A stretch of DNA of 64,000 bases from assembly GCF_000002995.4 (NCBI RefSeq), contig NW_025062479.1:12071721-12135720 (forward strand), written 5' to 3'. The stretch is from Brugia malayi (Eukaryota; Nematoda; Chromadorea; Rhabditida; Onchocercidae). A model generated the notes under the pieces. That model made no database searches. It had not been told where the DNA came from and worked only from the letters and a program-made list of their open reading frames with translations. Each line of letters begins with the position of its first letter. Position 1 is the stretch's first letter. Shown one piece after another: positions 52,619 to 64,000 of this stretch. Made by a program: the position numbers and the translations under genes.

Positions 52619-55600
52619 TAATAATAATAATACATCTTCTTTACCATATCTCAAGTTTTTATTCAAAAATTTGTCCTTGCTATCACGTCAACAATTTACC
52701 AGCAATATAACAGGCAACTTTTTTGCACTATCAAATAGCTCAGTTGTCTGCTCGATCACTTTCTTATGACTTCAAAACAAAATGAACTAAATTTGATTAT
52801 CAGTTCTTAGCAGCATGCAAAAAAAAAAAAAAATTATACTTGGAAATTTCAGGGCATACTATCTTATAAGGTCTACCTCTAAAAATAATAATTAAGTAGA
52901 CTATGCATCACTTTGGATAAGTTATTTGACATTGGAATAAATTTACTACTAAAATCACAAGTCTTCACCTCTCTATTTATAATTGCCCAATTGAAATTTT
53001 AACCCCCTATTGTCTTAAGTTGCAAGTTTGTAGCAATACGAACAGTAGAGCACTATTACATATTTGTTATTGTAACGGTGATGTAATGCCACGTCTATTT
53101 GCATAATCTAGGTATTTTTCTTTTTTACAATTTCCAAAGTGAGAAACAATTGTTGTGCAACAAACTTACAATGCTTTTTTTTTTTCTTAATTCACGTTTT
53201 ATCTTTCTAGCAGAAATAATTTTTTCCAATTTGTTTAATGCAATTATCAAAAACGATCCAGTCTGAGATTTGGTTTCCCCACAAATGATTTGAGATTTAC
53301 ACTCTTATGAAACGTAAATTTCACACTGAATTTTCTAGCGATCTCGAATCCATGGCTTTCATTAGAGCGAGTCATGTACAGACTTGTTGGCATCGTAAAT
53401 GTGTGACTTATCTGTCATGTCAACTGTTATACGAATGAATAAAGATTGCTGAATTCCACAAAATTCTGACCATAATTCGCTAATATTTACACCACATATC
53501 AATCTATGAATCTTCCTAATCAAATCATTTGAACTAAACTCAGTTCAAAAACAAGTCGGTGATATGCAGCATTCATTAAGAAATACCACAATAAAATAAT
53601 GCTAATATTTAAACAATAAAAAAGTGCTACTTTTTCCGATATGGATTATTCTCGATTTAGGTTCCAATAATTGCATTTACAAAAACGAGAGGCCACGTCT
53701 TTCGAATTTCAAAATGAATCTACTGACTGTTAAAGTTGATTTTAATTTGACTATGCTATTAATCTTATTTTGAGTAATATTTTAGTCTTATTTGTTAGTA
53801 ATCTTATTTCGCATAATAAGCAAATAAGTGTTTCTAAAGATACATGCGATACAACTACTGATGTCATTAAATCTGTTTGATGAAATTATCATGAACTTCA
53901 TGAGATGTTAAAAGGTGCTACTATGCATAGCAATGTTATGACTTACCTATGAGCTATAAGTATACAAAATGAAAATAAAACTATTGGAACTAAATCTAAA
54001 TTGCTTTAGAAGCAACAGTGGTTGGTATACTCTCCCGCACAGAAACATACACTTAACTAAGCCTAAAAATTAATCATGACGTATTAAACATTTCCTACCT
54101 CCCATAAATTAATTATCATTTATGGCTGACAATGCACGCTCGCAATAATGAATGTGCGATATGTGGAACCATCGTCACAAACATTTCAGAGTGTTGTCAG
54201 TCATGGATTTCTTGCGTGATGGCAAGGATTTCATGAAGCTACGATACACACCCATAACTATGTGTAGTGTTCATGTTTTCAGGCGTTGTTGGCAATATTC
54301 GTCTCATTCGGAAGATGGATAATCGTCATTCTCAGCCATAGCGCCAACTCCGATGGAGAGAATTTATTGTTTGTGAACATGAATCTTAGCACCTTCGTCC
54401 TGCAGTCATTCTCTCTGACGAACATTTATGCCTCCCACTACTAATCATTGACTGCTACCTTTGGAACAATCATGTTGTTCGGTATGTGTAGTTTTTCCGG
54501 TCGATGTTAACATGGCACGACAGCAGACTGTCGTAAACTGTCGTGCTTCACATTTAGTATTCATTTCATTGTCTGACTACTAATTACCTAATAGCCACTT
54601 GTTTGACAAGATTGTCAACTAAAGCTGAACCACTGATGCATAAAAGGGACTTGAACAATTAGCCTAAAATTGATAAATTTCATTGCCGTAATTGCATTCA
54701 GAGGCAGCTGGACGAAAGCCAGTGGCAATCGACACAACAAGTGCTTTCATGATTCACAGGATTCTAATAACCTTGATTTTGTTTCCTAGCAGAGCTAGGT
54801 GATTTTTGATCATTCCACGATAATTTACTTAACTACCTACCTCTCCCTCTCACTGTCCTTTGAAATTTATCGCACAACTGTGAGCTATCAGTAACAGGCT
54901 ATTGTTATCAGTTATCTCAGCTATTAAGTGACCTTAGAAACCCGAAAGATCAGTGGTGCAATAGCAAGAGCACATAGCCACCATCAGCAGACAACTTTCG
55001 CTTACCTGTCTATGCGCTCTCACCTTACCCATCCTTTCCCCGCCACTCTACTCCCACTTCTACACTCTTCTCCCGGCACCATCGACCACCGATCGATCTT
55101 TGTCCTATCTCTTCACTCTCCATCCTGCATATGTATGTATATTTCTATAGTGTTTGCTCTTCAGTGCAGTTTATTCAACGCGGCCGTTGAAATCACTGCA
55201 AGTCGCGTGGTTAAAGGTCGATGCTCGGAGTAATGATATTGCGCAGGTCAAGGGTCATATAGTCCTTGTCGGATGGTGCTAGTGGTGCCAATAATTGTAT
55301 GTAAATCTATTAAAGTTACGATGTGCTGGTGTCTTTGACTCTTATGCATATGTTGGAAAAATTGTGGACTAATTTAGATAATCACATAACATATTTCACG
55401 ACTTCGATGGACTTCGAAGTCGTGAAATCTTTGTTGTTCAGAAAACAGACATTTCAGGATTGAAACATAACCTTCCGCAAGCACTACTGATTTTTCCTGA
55501 AATTCATGAAGTGCTTTTGTGACAGACGGTAATTTATCTCGAGAAACAAATCACTTTTCATGTTGGTTTCTAAATATTGGTCAGACTTTATTTTATTACT

Positions 55601-56105
55601 TTTTTATTTTAATGTTTAATATGTTTACATAACATATAGTGTCGTGCTAGTTGAACTAATAAGTTTCGTTTTACACTTCCATATGTTGTGGTGTATATAG
55701 CACACCCAGAAACTTTTTTTGCCTTTTTTTTGTTACACTGAGATGAATAAGAAAAGAGAGAATAGTATAGCCTAGCGAAATAGGGATGTACTCATTCTGC
55801 TGCTTTAGTCACCCGAATTTTGTGATTTTAAAAATGATTAAAAGTAGCATATTTCAGATTAAGAGATGACATTCCTACTGCAGTATTTTTATTTTATTTA
55901 TCCTACCGAAGGATCTGACCGAGTAATCAATTTTTCGATAAGTTCGTTTCTTTCCACTCCTTTTTTCCAAAGTCATGTCTCTCCAGCTTCAGTTATGAAA
56001 AGTTTTCTCATTGCGAAAGACTGGAGTCTTCCAGGACTACGGTCGTGTTGATCAGCAAAAGTAAGTAGCAGCGTGTCCCAATTGGCTCCGCCAAATATCT
56101 TTTTA
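52619..56105. other. Intergenic, about 3.5 kb
   Basis: Promoter side of the next gene. The stretch 54100-55300 is less AT-rich than its surroundings and holds open frames (54283-54444 after TTTTCAG; 54928-55233, serine/histidine/proline-rich), but neither has a partner exon or a recognisable motif. Also holds a 34-bp hairpin. Confidence 0.4.
55394..55427. repeat. Perfect 14-bp stem hairpin
   Basis: TTTCACGACTTCGA and TCGAAGTCGTGAAA are exact reverse complements separated by TGGACT. It lies 690 bp upstream of the next gene's start codon. No T-tract follows, and no protein-binding site is recognised. Confidence 0.85.
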
Positions 56106-56106
56106 G
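56098..56106 (+). promoter_or_regulatory. Likely spliced-leader acceptor
   Basis: CTTTTTAG ends ten bases before the start codon at 56117, with no upstream coding exon in phase; typical placement of a nematode trans-splice site. Confidence 0.45.
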
Positions 56107-56116
56107 CAACCATTAT

Positions 56117-59100
56117 ATGACTGGGGCAGAAGAGGAAGGTCTTGCAGAATCTGTGAATAAGGTTCGTTTGCTGTTGTTTTCTAAAATACTATTTTTCTGA
56201 GAAATTGCATTGCTGTTCTGCTTTTTTTAAACTTTGTCTTCCGAATATTTCCATGGAAGTACTTTGCAGTAATCAAAAAGAGTTAATGGAGTTTCCAATT
56301 CAGGTAGAAATTATGGAACAAGAAGATGGTGAAGTTAGCGATGTGTCTAACTGTGATGTAAGTTTGTTAAAAAAAGGTTTTATTTAGCGGTTCAGTGCGT
56401 TGTGTTACTGATATTTGTTTACAGTATTATTTTTTTCTATCATACCCGATATTAATCAGGTCTCGTTTTAGGTGGCGAATGACGAAGGTGAAATAGTAGA
56501 TCAACAAACAAGCAAAGCAAGTCGCAAAGAGGATAATATATCGGCGAAGACAGATATTAATGTTTCAAAAAAAACGGCTCTTGAAAAACTAAAGAATATG
56601 AGTTTTAGTTCCAGATCGAAACTTCCTGTGCGGAGGTTAGTATTAATATACTGGTCAAGTATGTCAGTTCTCATAACACATTTCATTACTTCTGATGAAA
56701 TTCAGTTTTATGAAAAATTTTTTAAATTTTAGACAGCATATTCTTATAAATTTCTTTGCGTAGATTTTTTTTTAAAAAAAGTTATGCTATTTTTTGCAGT
56801 TCGTCTGTGGAGCGACGAGAGAAAGAGAGAAGGGAACGACAAACTATCACGTAAGTCATACATATTTCCACTGTAAGTTTGTTTTAATAATATTTGTTTA
56901 ATATAAGTTAATAGTTTCAGGACACCAAAACTGCAGCATTCGCCGCGTCGCGACAATGATGAAGAGAGGCGGCAAAGAAAAAGACGTTGGGAAGAACATA
57001 GTGATGAGGTATTACTATTTATCGGTTTTTTCAGCTTTACTATTGTAATTCTGTGTTGAGCATCTAATTTCCGTCGTTATCTGTAATTTTTTACAGTTTG
57101 ACAGATAATGTCTGTTTGTAGTTTGTCAGTAGCAAAGAACAATAAGCATAAGTTTTTTAATGTTTTTTTAGCAGGAGCGTCAACAAACACTTGTTGAAGA
57201 ACGACCTAAACCGTTGAGAGAAGCTGTTGCATCAGCCCATATGACCTCATTGCCAGTAAATAAACTTGTGGAACCAATGCGTATTTATGATCAGCCTCAT
57301 ACGTTGCGCCAACGTGTCGAAAAAATCATCAGTGTTCAGGAGAGCGAGGTAAATTTTCTTGCTGTATGGTTGATTCCCTGCCTATTTATTTCTTTTTGTA
57401 AATAATCATTTACTCCAGGCTATTAATATGTCCGACAAAGAACTCAGAAATTTAATAGCACGAATGTGTGATCTCAGTAAGGAACAAGAGCGATTGCAAC
57501 GAGGTCGACAAACTCAGTATGAGTAAGTGGCTTAACATTATGGATTTTGCCGCAATTCATTGCTTGTAGTTGAAAATATAATGAGTTATATCCTTTGTTA
57601 TGAATTATATTTCATGTTTCACAAGCCTGGAATCTATTTTAAAATCATTTCTACCGTCTTTAACCTTTTGAATAGATTATGGAAATCGACTCAGTAATTT
57701 TTCATTTTTCTAAGTTCATCGAACAGCAGTGGTTGATTTTTTATTTATATCTTTAAACAATTTGACAGCACACTGCGAGAAATATATATGGAGGTGAAGG
57801 ATGACATTGAAAAACTATACATTCGCGTTCCGGTGCATTTGAGAATGGATCTTCCGCTTCCACCCCAAACTTTGCATTCTTCTGGTTCATCTTCTAGTGG
57901 TATTTTATCAATTCTCTTATTTGAAAGTATCTATTTACACTTGAATTCTCCTCATAATTAGAACTAGTCTCCTTTAATTTGCCTTTCACAACTGATAATC
58001 TATTGGAGGGACCATTGGCGTAGTATGAGGTAGTTCATAAATGATGGTAGCCTATAGAAAGTAGGAAAAACTATTGATTCCTTTCTGTTTATTTGTTTTT
58101 AACATCTACAGGCGCATTACAAATGAACGGAGGAACGACAGTTTTTCAAGTAGATCAGCGTTTCCGATTACCAAACCTTTTCGATCCACCTGGGGTGGTT
58201 ACAAGTGCAAACGTACGGCTAAACCGTGGTAATGATCCGGAAGTCAGTGTGCGCAGTGAGGAACGGTGCGCAGGTGCTCGAATGCGATTCGGTGAAGTCG
58301 GAGGTGTTTCTAACGATCAACAGAGAGTATTGGGTGTTAGGAATGGGGCAGTTTATAGTGGTGGATTGAATGAGCACGGAGTATTCGAAGACATAAGTCA
58401 CATTGGATTGGGGAGCGGTAGTACACTGCTAAGAAATAATAGTGGATCAAATTCAACTACTACCGTGGAGCGTGCATCTCATGCAGGTTCAAGTGCGGAG
58501 CAGACACTACATTCCGTCAATGGTAAAAAACCGCTGTTTCCAGGCTTAATTGGTCCTACGCATTTAGATCAGTCTTCTTCAATGATTCCTTCAACGAGTG
58601 CATGCGATCATGGTCCTAAGCCACTATTCAGAAGGTTGGACTTCAGTGGTGGTAGTTCCGGATTTTCTGGAACTGGACCTTCTCATGAATTATTTCCGAA
58701 GGTCACTAGTGACTTACCACCTCAGATTGGTAGCTTTAGTGATGGCCCAGCTCCACTAATGAGCTTTGGTAATACAGCCAGTCCAAATCAGGTATCTCAT
58801 TCCATCGGACGACAAATTTACAACACTCCTGACAAATCAGTAACCTCAACGTATGCTGTGGTACAGACAAACGCTTTAAGCAAATTAGAATCTGGAGGTA
58901 AATACCGTATAAATGCTGCATTAGTTTATTTCAGTGACATTGGGATATATACAGAGTATACTGAAGTGGTAGGAGCGTTTTTAATTGATTAGTTTTTGCC
59001 ATGACTAAATTCTCTTTGTTTATTTTATATATTTACTTCCAGAAAATGATGGTGGTATGCGAGCAGTAAATCAGCATTGCTTTATGCATTCTGGATCGCA

Positions 59101-61003
59101 AGGTCCGACTAGTTTCATCCATCCGAATAAACCTCCTTCTCCCGTACCTGATTTTCCCCCAAATGTTGCATTGAGGTATCTTCTGCAGTTCCTTCTTTTA
59201 TGATTTATTATAATTATTAAACACCCTTGAATTGGAGAAAAATGTTTCCATGGTTCGACTTAAAAGTAGCGAAATTGACTTGAGATAGTTTAAATGACAC
59301 CGGATTTGTTTTGATACCAGTGAGCATTGTACTTGTGTTTTTAACGCTGCGAAACCAAGCCCAGTACTGTTGTTCTCTAGTCCCATTGAATTAATTTGAC
59401 ATTAAGACAAAGCTACTTTATTAGTCTTTAATCCTAAAAATATTTCAGGACATTATCAAACTCAGTAGATGCCGATTGTGGTACATATCATGAAAATCTT
59501 ATCCATTTGAAATCGAGCGAGATTCAAAGCAGCTCACAAGTACCTCTTCCAAATCTCTCCGAACCGCCTCCACCTTTTGGCACAGCTCCTATAAATGGTC
59601 CATCCATATTACCGCACAAACTATCAAGTACGGTTCTTTTGAGCACGATGCAAAGTTCGAATATTGTGCCACCGCAAACAGTACCAGTACCAACTGGCGC
59701 TACTCCAGTGTATCCCTCGGAGCATACAGTTGGCACCATTCAACCACTTTCTTCAGCCTCCACTAGTAGCGCGCTGAATACTTTACCTGGAAGCAGCAAG
59801 GCATTACAGAACTTGCAACCACAATCTGGAAATGCTACTGTTGTCACTGCACAGCCATTAATGTCATTACATTCCGGATCATCAGCAGTTAGCGTTCCAC
59901 CTCCTGATTTCTCGGTTCCTCCACCATTAGCACCATCACTGACTGTGCGAACAAGTGTTGGTACATCTTCCATCACTACTAATTTGTTGAGTCATACCGA
60001 ACCAATCAGTTCCGTTGATTCAAGAACCGGACCTTCTTCAAACTCAACTCTCCAGAGAAGTTTGTCACATATGAAGGGAGGAGTATTAACAAACAGTACT
60101 ATACTGAGTAGTTTACCCTCAATGAATGTCCCTCCACCGTCGTTTTCGGTACCACCTCCTCGAGCACCAAACGTTGGTTCTGCATTCCCTGCTCCTCCTT
60201 CAATGGCTACTGGTGGAATGACCTCGGGACGGAGACCCGCGAATATGGTATCTTCCATGGTTGCACCACCGCCAAATCTTATGTCAGGACCAGTAGGTTT
60301 AAACTGCCCACCACCTGATATGTCCCAGCCTCCGCCTAATATTCGTAGTGCCCTGGGAGCAAGTAATCCAGAAAGTGTCCAGCATATGGTCAGTGCAGTG
60401 GTTGGTCAATCTACCGTAAGTAGCCAGACACCTGTAGAAGTTGTAACAGAATTAATCGCTACTGCCTACAATAGAACCGGAGGCATTAGACTTCATCATG
60501 ATCCATCGTTAAAGCAACGAATGTCGATGGTCACGGAGAACACTGTTGTAATCAATAAAATGAGGGCTCCTGCACCCGCAGGACCACCAAGACCACTTTC
60601 TTCAGTGGGCAAGTTGCTACCACCACTCATGCTTTCACCTGGAACTCGTGGTGGTTCGGCTTCCAGAATTTCCAGTTTTAACAAACGGAAAGGATCGCAG
60701 ATTCGATCGTCGACAACTCGTCCGCAGCAACGTCAAAAACGACAAATCAGTGATATGGTAGCCATCATTCCGGATGAACATGGTAATTAACTGCATTACG
60801 GTATTCTTACCTGGGGGTTGGATAGCTGAAACTGTTCTCACTTCGTTCATTATAGGTTTAGATTATTCTTGTTCAATTTTTTATTCATGTTTTTCTATTT
60901 GTGGGAAACAAAAGGACAAATTTCAGACCATCCCAGTTCACGCGAAGAGCCAGATGACAATATTTTTCTGATAGTGTCTGATGAAGAGGATGACAACAAG
61001 TAG
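56117..61003 (+). CDS. Charged and proline-rich, probably nuclear protein of unknown function, 1046 aa
   Basis: Twelve exons keep phase: 56117-56161, 56304-56357, 56472-56635, 56800-56850, 56921-57008, 57172-57348, 57419-57522, 57769-57896, 58112-58897, 59043-59175, 59449-60782, 60927-61003. Residues 1-90 are acidic (EQEDGEVSDVSN, NDEGEIVD). A basic Arg/Glu-rich block follows (VERREKERRERQ, RRQRKRRWEEHSDE). Next are predicted helices with LRQRVEKIISVQESEAI and ELRNLIARMCDLSKEQERLQ. The long last third is Ser/Pro-rich with repeated PPPxFSVPPPxAP units (twice) and a related CPPPDMSQPPPN. A basic patch (NKRKGSQIRSS) precedes an acidic end with FLIVSDEEDDNK, shaped like a SUMO-interaction motif. 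The pattern fits an RNA-processing or transcription-associated protein, but I recognise no domain and give no name. A poly(A) signal is at 61287. Confidence 0.8.
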
Positions 61004-61286
61004 TGATACAATTGGAAGCCATCACTTGTACATCAGTATTTCTCACACAGATATTGGTGGCGCTTCGGTAGGAATATTTTCTAGGTTGAAACATTTAATT
61101 GGGCGCATACCATTCCGCAACCAAACTGGCCCAAGTGTACACATAGGCCGATCCACCCTTACCTACCACTAGCAATTAATTTACGGTTATTATAATACTG
61201 TACTTTTGATATTTGTATTATTGCCTCACGTGAAAGTAGGTAAGTCTTATTCCTTAAATTTTGATGATAACATACTATTTATAGAA

Positions 61287-61292
61287 AATAAA
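61287..61292 (+). promoter_or_regulatory. Poly(A) signal AATAAA
   Basis: AATAAA about 280 bp after the TAG stop of the proline-rich gene, followed by a T-rich stretch. The best visible candidate for its 3' end. Confidence 0.55.
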
Positions 61293-61529
61293 GTGTTACT
61301 ATATGTTTTAACCCATTAAATTTTGGTAATTAGGCTTGATTCCTAGACGTGATTCGCTGTTTTCATAATTTATCTTCCCCACTATGTTCTCTTTCGATTG
61401 AATCATGGCTAGTATACTTTTTTCAAGATAATAGAAATAAGACTAACAGCAATAAGGAAGAGTATTGTGGGTATTTTGAATAGCTTCTGTTTTAATAATT
61501 GTATTTAGACAGATGTCCATCAGAGCGTT

Positions 61530-61530
<1 letters not shown>

Positions 61531-61562
<32 letters not shown>

Positions 61563-61571
61563 TTTTTTTTT
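61531..61571. repeat. Poly-T tract, 41 bp with one interruption
   Basis: T run broken only by a single C at about 61543. Simple sequence; prone to length error in assemblies. Confidence 0.9.
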
Positions 61572-62183
61572 CATGCAATATTGTTTTATAATGAATCAAT
61601 TTGGTATTATTTGCTCCGCTATTTTGCATTTGTTATGTTCTTTTTTTTTTATTTATGTTGGTCCAGTATGGAATTGAAATAATTAGTAGTGTCTGCTTCT
61701 AGAATATTTCCCAAAGATTTAGCAAATTTCGCAATTACCCCAGCGCAATTTGAAGCTATTTCAACGTCTGAAGAATGACCATCTTATGTTTCTAGATTTA
61801 TTTCAGTTTTTTTTTTTTTTTTTATATCGATTCGTGCATTTTATAATTTGCAGGATTTCGTTTCCAATATTTTGTAGTTATGCTTCTAAATTTTTAACGT
61901 TTTGGATTGTGAATGGATTTTTTCGAAAGACCATTATTAGTTTTTGAAACAAATCGGCTGCCACGGCGTCAACAGTCGACAGTTTGCGACCAAATCGACT
62001 CGCAATTTTATTTTTATTTCATTTCCCTTTTCTTATCATTGGTCATATTTATATTTTTTAACGAAGATTGTGTATGACACATCGTTTTATTATATTGTGA
62101 ATATATTTAAACACTTTGAAGTTGTCACTGTGCAAGTTGTAGATTTTATTTCAATTCGACATTTTGCGCTTCGATATGAAGTG

Positions 62184-62206
62184 TTTTTTTTTTTTTTTTT
62201 TTTTTT
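62184..62206. repeat. Poly-T tract
   Basis: About 23 consecutive T, continuing as TTTG-rich sequence. Simple repeat. Confidence 0.9.
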
Positions 62207-62279
62207 GTTTTGTTTTTATATTTCGCCTTTTATCACACAAAACCTTCCACGAAACCCGTATCCAGATACTTATTTCAGC

Positions 62280-62367
62280 ATGGTGTGGAAGTGGCAACGG
62301 TTGGACAGTTTCGAAGCACGGTTTTGTAGCCCAGAAGCTTCCAAGCAAGCTGGAAATGTGGTGCCAG
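62280..62367 (+). other. Candidate first coding exon near the right edge
   Basis: An ATG one base after a TTATTTCAG acceptor opens 29 codons (MVWKWQRLDSFEARFCSPEA then SKQAGNVVP) up to a GTGTTG donor. Base composition is richer in G+C than the flanks. Downstream exons could lie beyond the window; none was confirmed before 64000. Unknown function, low certainty. Confidence 0.2.
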
Positions 62368-62399
62368 GTGTTGGTTGGTGAAAACCGTACGTCCGAACC

Positions 62400-64000
62400 A
62401 CTGATGACTTTTAACCGATGAGTAGATTGAATAGAGCGATTTTAACAGCTGACGGTGTGAATCTTTATCAGGAGATTTGCGAAAAGTTTTGTCTGACATG
62501 CAAATGTACTGCTACCTGGGGGGTTATTTGGTACAAATGATCAGACAGTGCAAGTAGCCACACAACGGAGCTGGTGATTTATTTGTAAACCATATGTTGC
62601 TAGGATATAAGAAAAGTATTGCTAGCTCATTATTTAGTTGGTAGTTGGCTGTTTTGTATGATGGCATAAATCATCTGCGTTTTTCTATTTTCTGTGGCAG
62701 GGACGGTTTTCAATTTTTTTTTTTTTTTCACACCATTATGACCTAATGATGAAAAGAAAACCATTGGTTAATTTGTAAAGTAATGGTTGATCTTTACGAG
62801 ATACTTTGACAGTGTGAAAGCAGTGGAGCATTCTATCCTGTTAATTTCTTCATCTCTTATTAGGAATTTCTTAAATGGTTCATTTGTGTGCTGTTTAAAG
62901 AAAGCAACAGCACTTCTGCAAGAGAATAGGCGATTTTCCTCAGAGTGTGGGAATGAAAATGTAAAAGTGAGATAAGATTAAGGAAATTTTCGTAGATCGG
63001 AATCGTATAGCCAAATTCATTGAAGGCGTTGGAGACGACTGTGAGTGACGGTGGAGTGGACTAATTCACACATGTAGAAAATATAAATAATCTGGTTGGG
63101 ACTTAGTCGCTTCTTCAGATGTTGACCATCATGCTTTTCGTAGGACAAAAGCGAGGTTATTATGGTTTCTCTGTGTTCTGCATCACCACTTCATTTTGTT
63201 CATATCATAATGATGGTAAAAACTGCTTCGGTTATTTGTTCGTAATAGAACAGCTTTTTAGACTTCGTTTTGATTTCAAGGAACTTGAAAACTTTCATAG
63301 AAATCCTTCCTATTGTTCTATTAAAAAAAAGCTACACAGCAGAGAGAAAAATAAGGAGTGAATTGGAGTGGAATGGCTTAGGATGAAGAAGGAAAGATAA
63401 TTATGAAACAAAATTCGAATCAAGTCTTTCCCTTTCTGTTTTGAAACCCTATGATGCAAGGAAGATGCATTCTAGGACGTGATTTGTACAGCCATTAAGC
63501 TATACTAATAAATCCTTCTAGTTAGGTATGTTAGTTTGCAAAAAAAGGCCTTTTAAATGGTTGGGATGAATACATTTCTAGAAGGTGCTAAAACGCTCGT
63601 ATGTGTGGTGAGCTGGAAACTTTTAAGTTCAATATACATCAGTGTTATTATTTTAACATAGTTCATTGTTATGCATTTGTTCATTAGCAGTAAACTTCAA
63701 ATTTAAATTAAAATCTTTGTTCTCCGTTAGGATGATGCAAATGCATAAAATTTTTTCATTCGGAATGGTGTAGGATACGTGCAGAATGAATTTTAGAAAG
63801 ATTTGCAATTTTTCGGTTTATCTGGAATTTTCTGAGAATAAAACTCTGTTGGAAAAACAGAAAACATTTTGGACCAGTATCACGTCCTGAACTTATTGTG
63901 AATATGCATGAGATACTGGAAAATATACAAATTAGTTTTTTGATTGGCTCGTGTGTTTCTTTTAGTAGATACTCCTTGAACTCAGTTACCCAAGTTTTAC
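62400..64000. other. Right-hand end, no supported gene
   Basis: AT-rich with short open frames only. If 62280-62367 is a true first exon this would be its first intron; otherwise intergenic. Confidence 0.35.

Noticed and set aside
54283..54444. 53-codon frame after a TTTTCAG acceptor, with a hydrophobic stretch resembling TM1 of a receptor
   Set aside because: No partner exon, and the resemblance is too loose to support a gene or pseudogene call.
59524..60850. Several long minus-strand open frames, glycine/threonine-rich
   Set aside because: They are exact antisense shadows of the proline/serine-rich plus-strand exon; composition mirrors CCN codons and no splice sites fit.
61944..62381. 145-codon open frame near the right end
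   Set aside because: Most of it is poly-T translated as phenylalanine plus AT-rich flank; only the last 29 codons, after an acceptor, look worth keeping and in that form are listed separately.

Overview
This is an AT-rich, intron-rich eukaryotic window that looks like a parasitic nematode, most likely a filarial or other spirurid worm. The basis is base composition, short exons joined by introns of about 50 bp to 1.5 kb, nematode-style TTTCAG/TTTTAG acceptors, likely spliced-leader acceptors just before several start codons, and the gene families present. The species assignment is inference. No rRNA, tRNA, CRISPR or prokaryotic signal was seen. All gene models were built by eye from reading frame, splice sites and phase; no database search was possible.

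Layout. 1-2.1 kb: 3' part of a CDK20/CCRK kinase (C. elegans dyf-18), plus strand. 2.6-5.4 kb: a convergent class A GPCR, minus strand. 5.4-13.1 kb: AT-rich, with two weak exon candidates. 13.1-16.9 kb: a divergent, probably catalytically impaired protein kinase, minus strand. 16.9-22.0 kb: no supported gene. 22.0-26.0 kb: SPT2 histone chaperone, plus strand. 26.0-28.7 kb: nothing clear. 28.7-33.9 kb: signal peptide, three PAN/Apple modules, ZP domain, furin site and transmembrane anchor, a cuticle or apical matrix protein. 33.9-48.1 kb: mostly noncoding, with a candidate small gene (35.8-36.5 kb), a decayed piggyBac-like relic (45.4-46.4 kb) and one copy of a dispersed repeat. 48.2-52.6 kb: a neuropeptide Y/NPR-type GPCR, plus strand, whose introns hold a second repeat copy, a long perfect hairpin and a broken copy of its own TM5 exon. 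52.6-56.1 kb: intergenic. 56.1-61.0 kb: a 1046-residue charged, proline-rich protein of unknown function ending in a SUMO-interaction-like motif. 61.0-64.0 kb: poly-T rich, with one possible first exon at the right.

There is no operon or system logic linking the genes; they look like ordinary separately transcribed nematode loci (cilia kinase, two neuropeptide-type receptors, a pseudokinase, a chromatin factor, a matrix protein). The most unusual material is the possible small tail-anchored protein, the kinase lacking the DFG aspartate, the dead exon duplicate in the receptor gene, and the paired repeats and hairpins around 44.6-49.3 kb.
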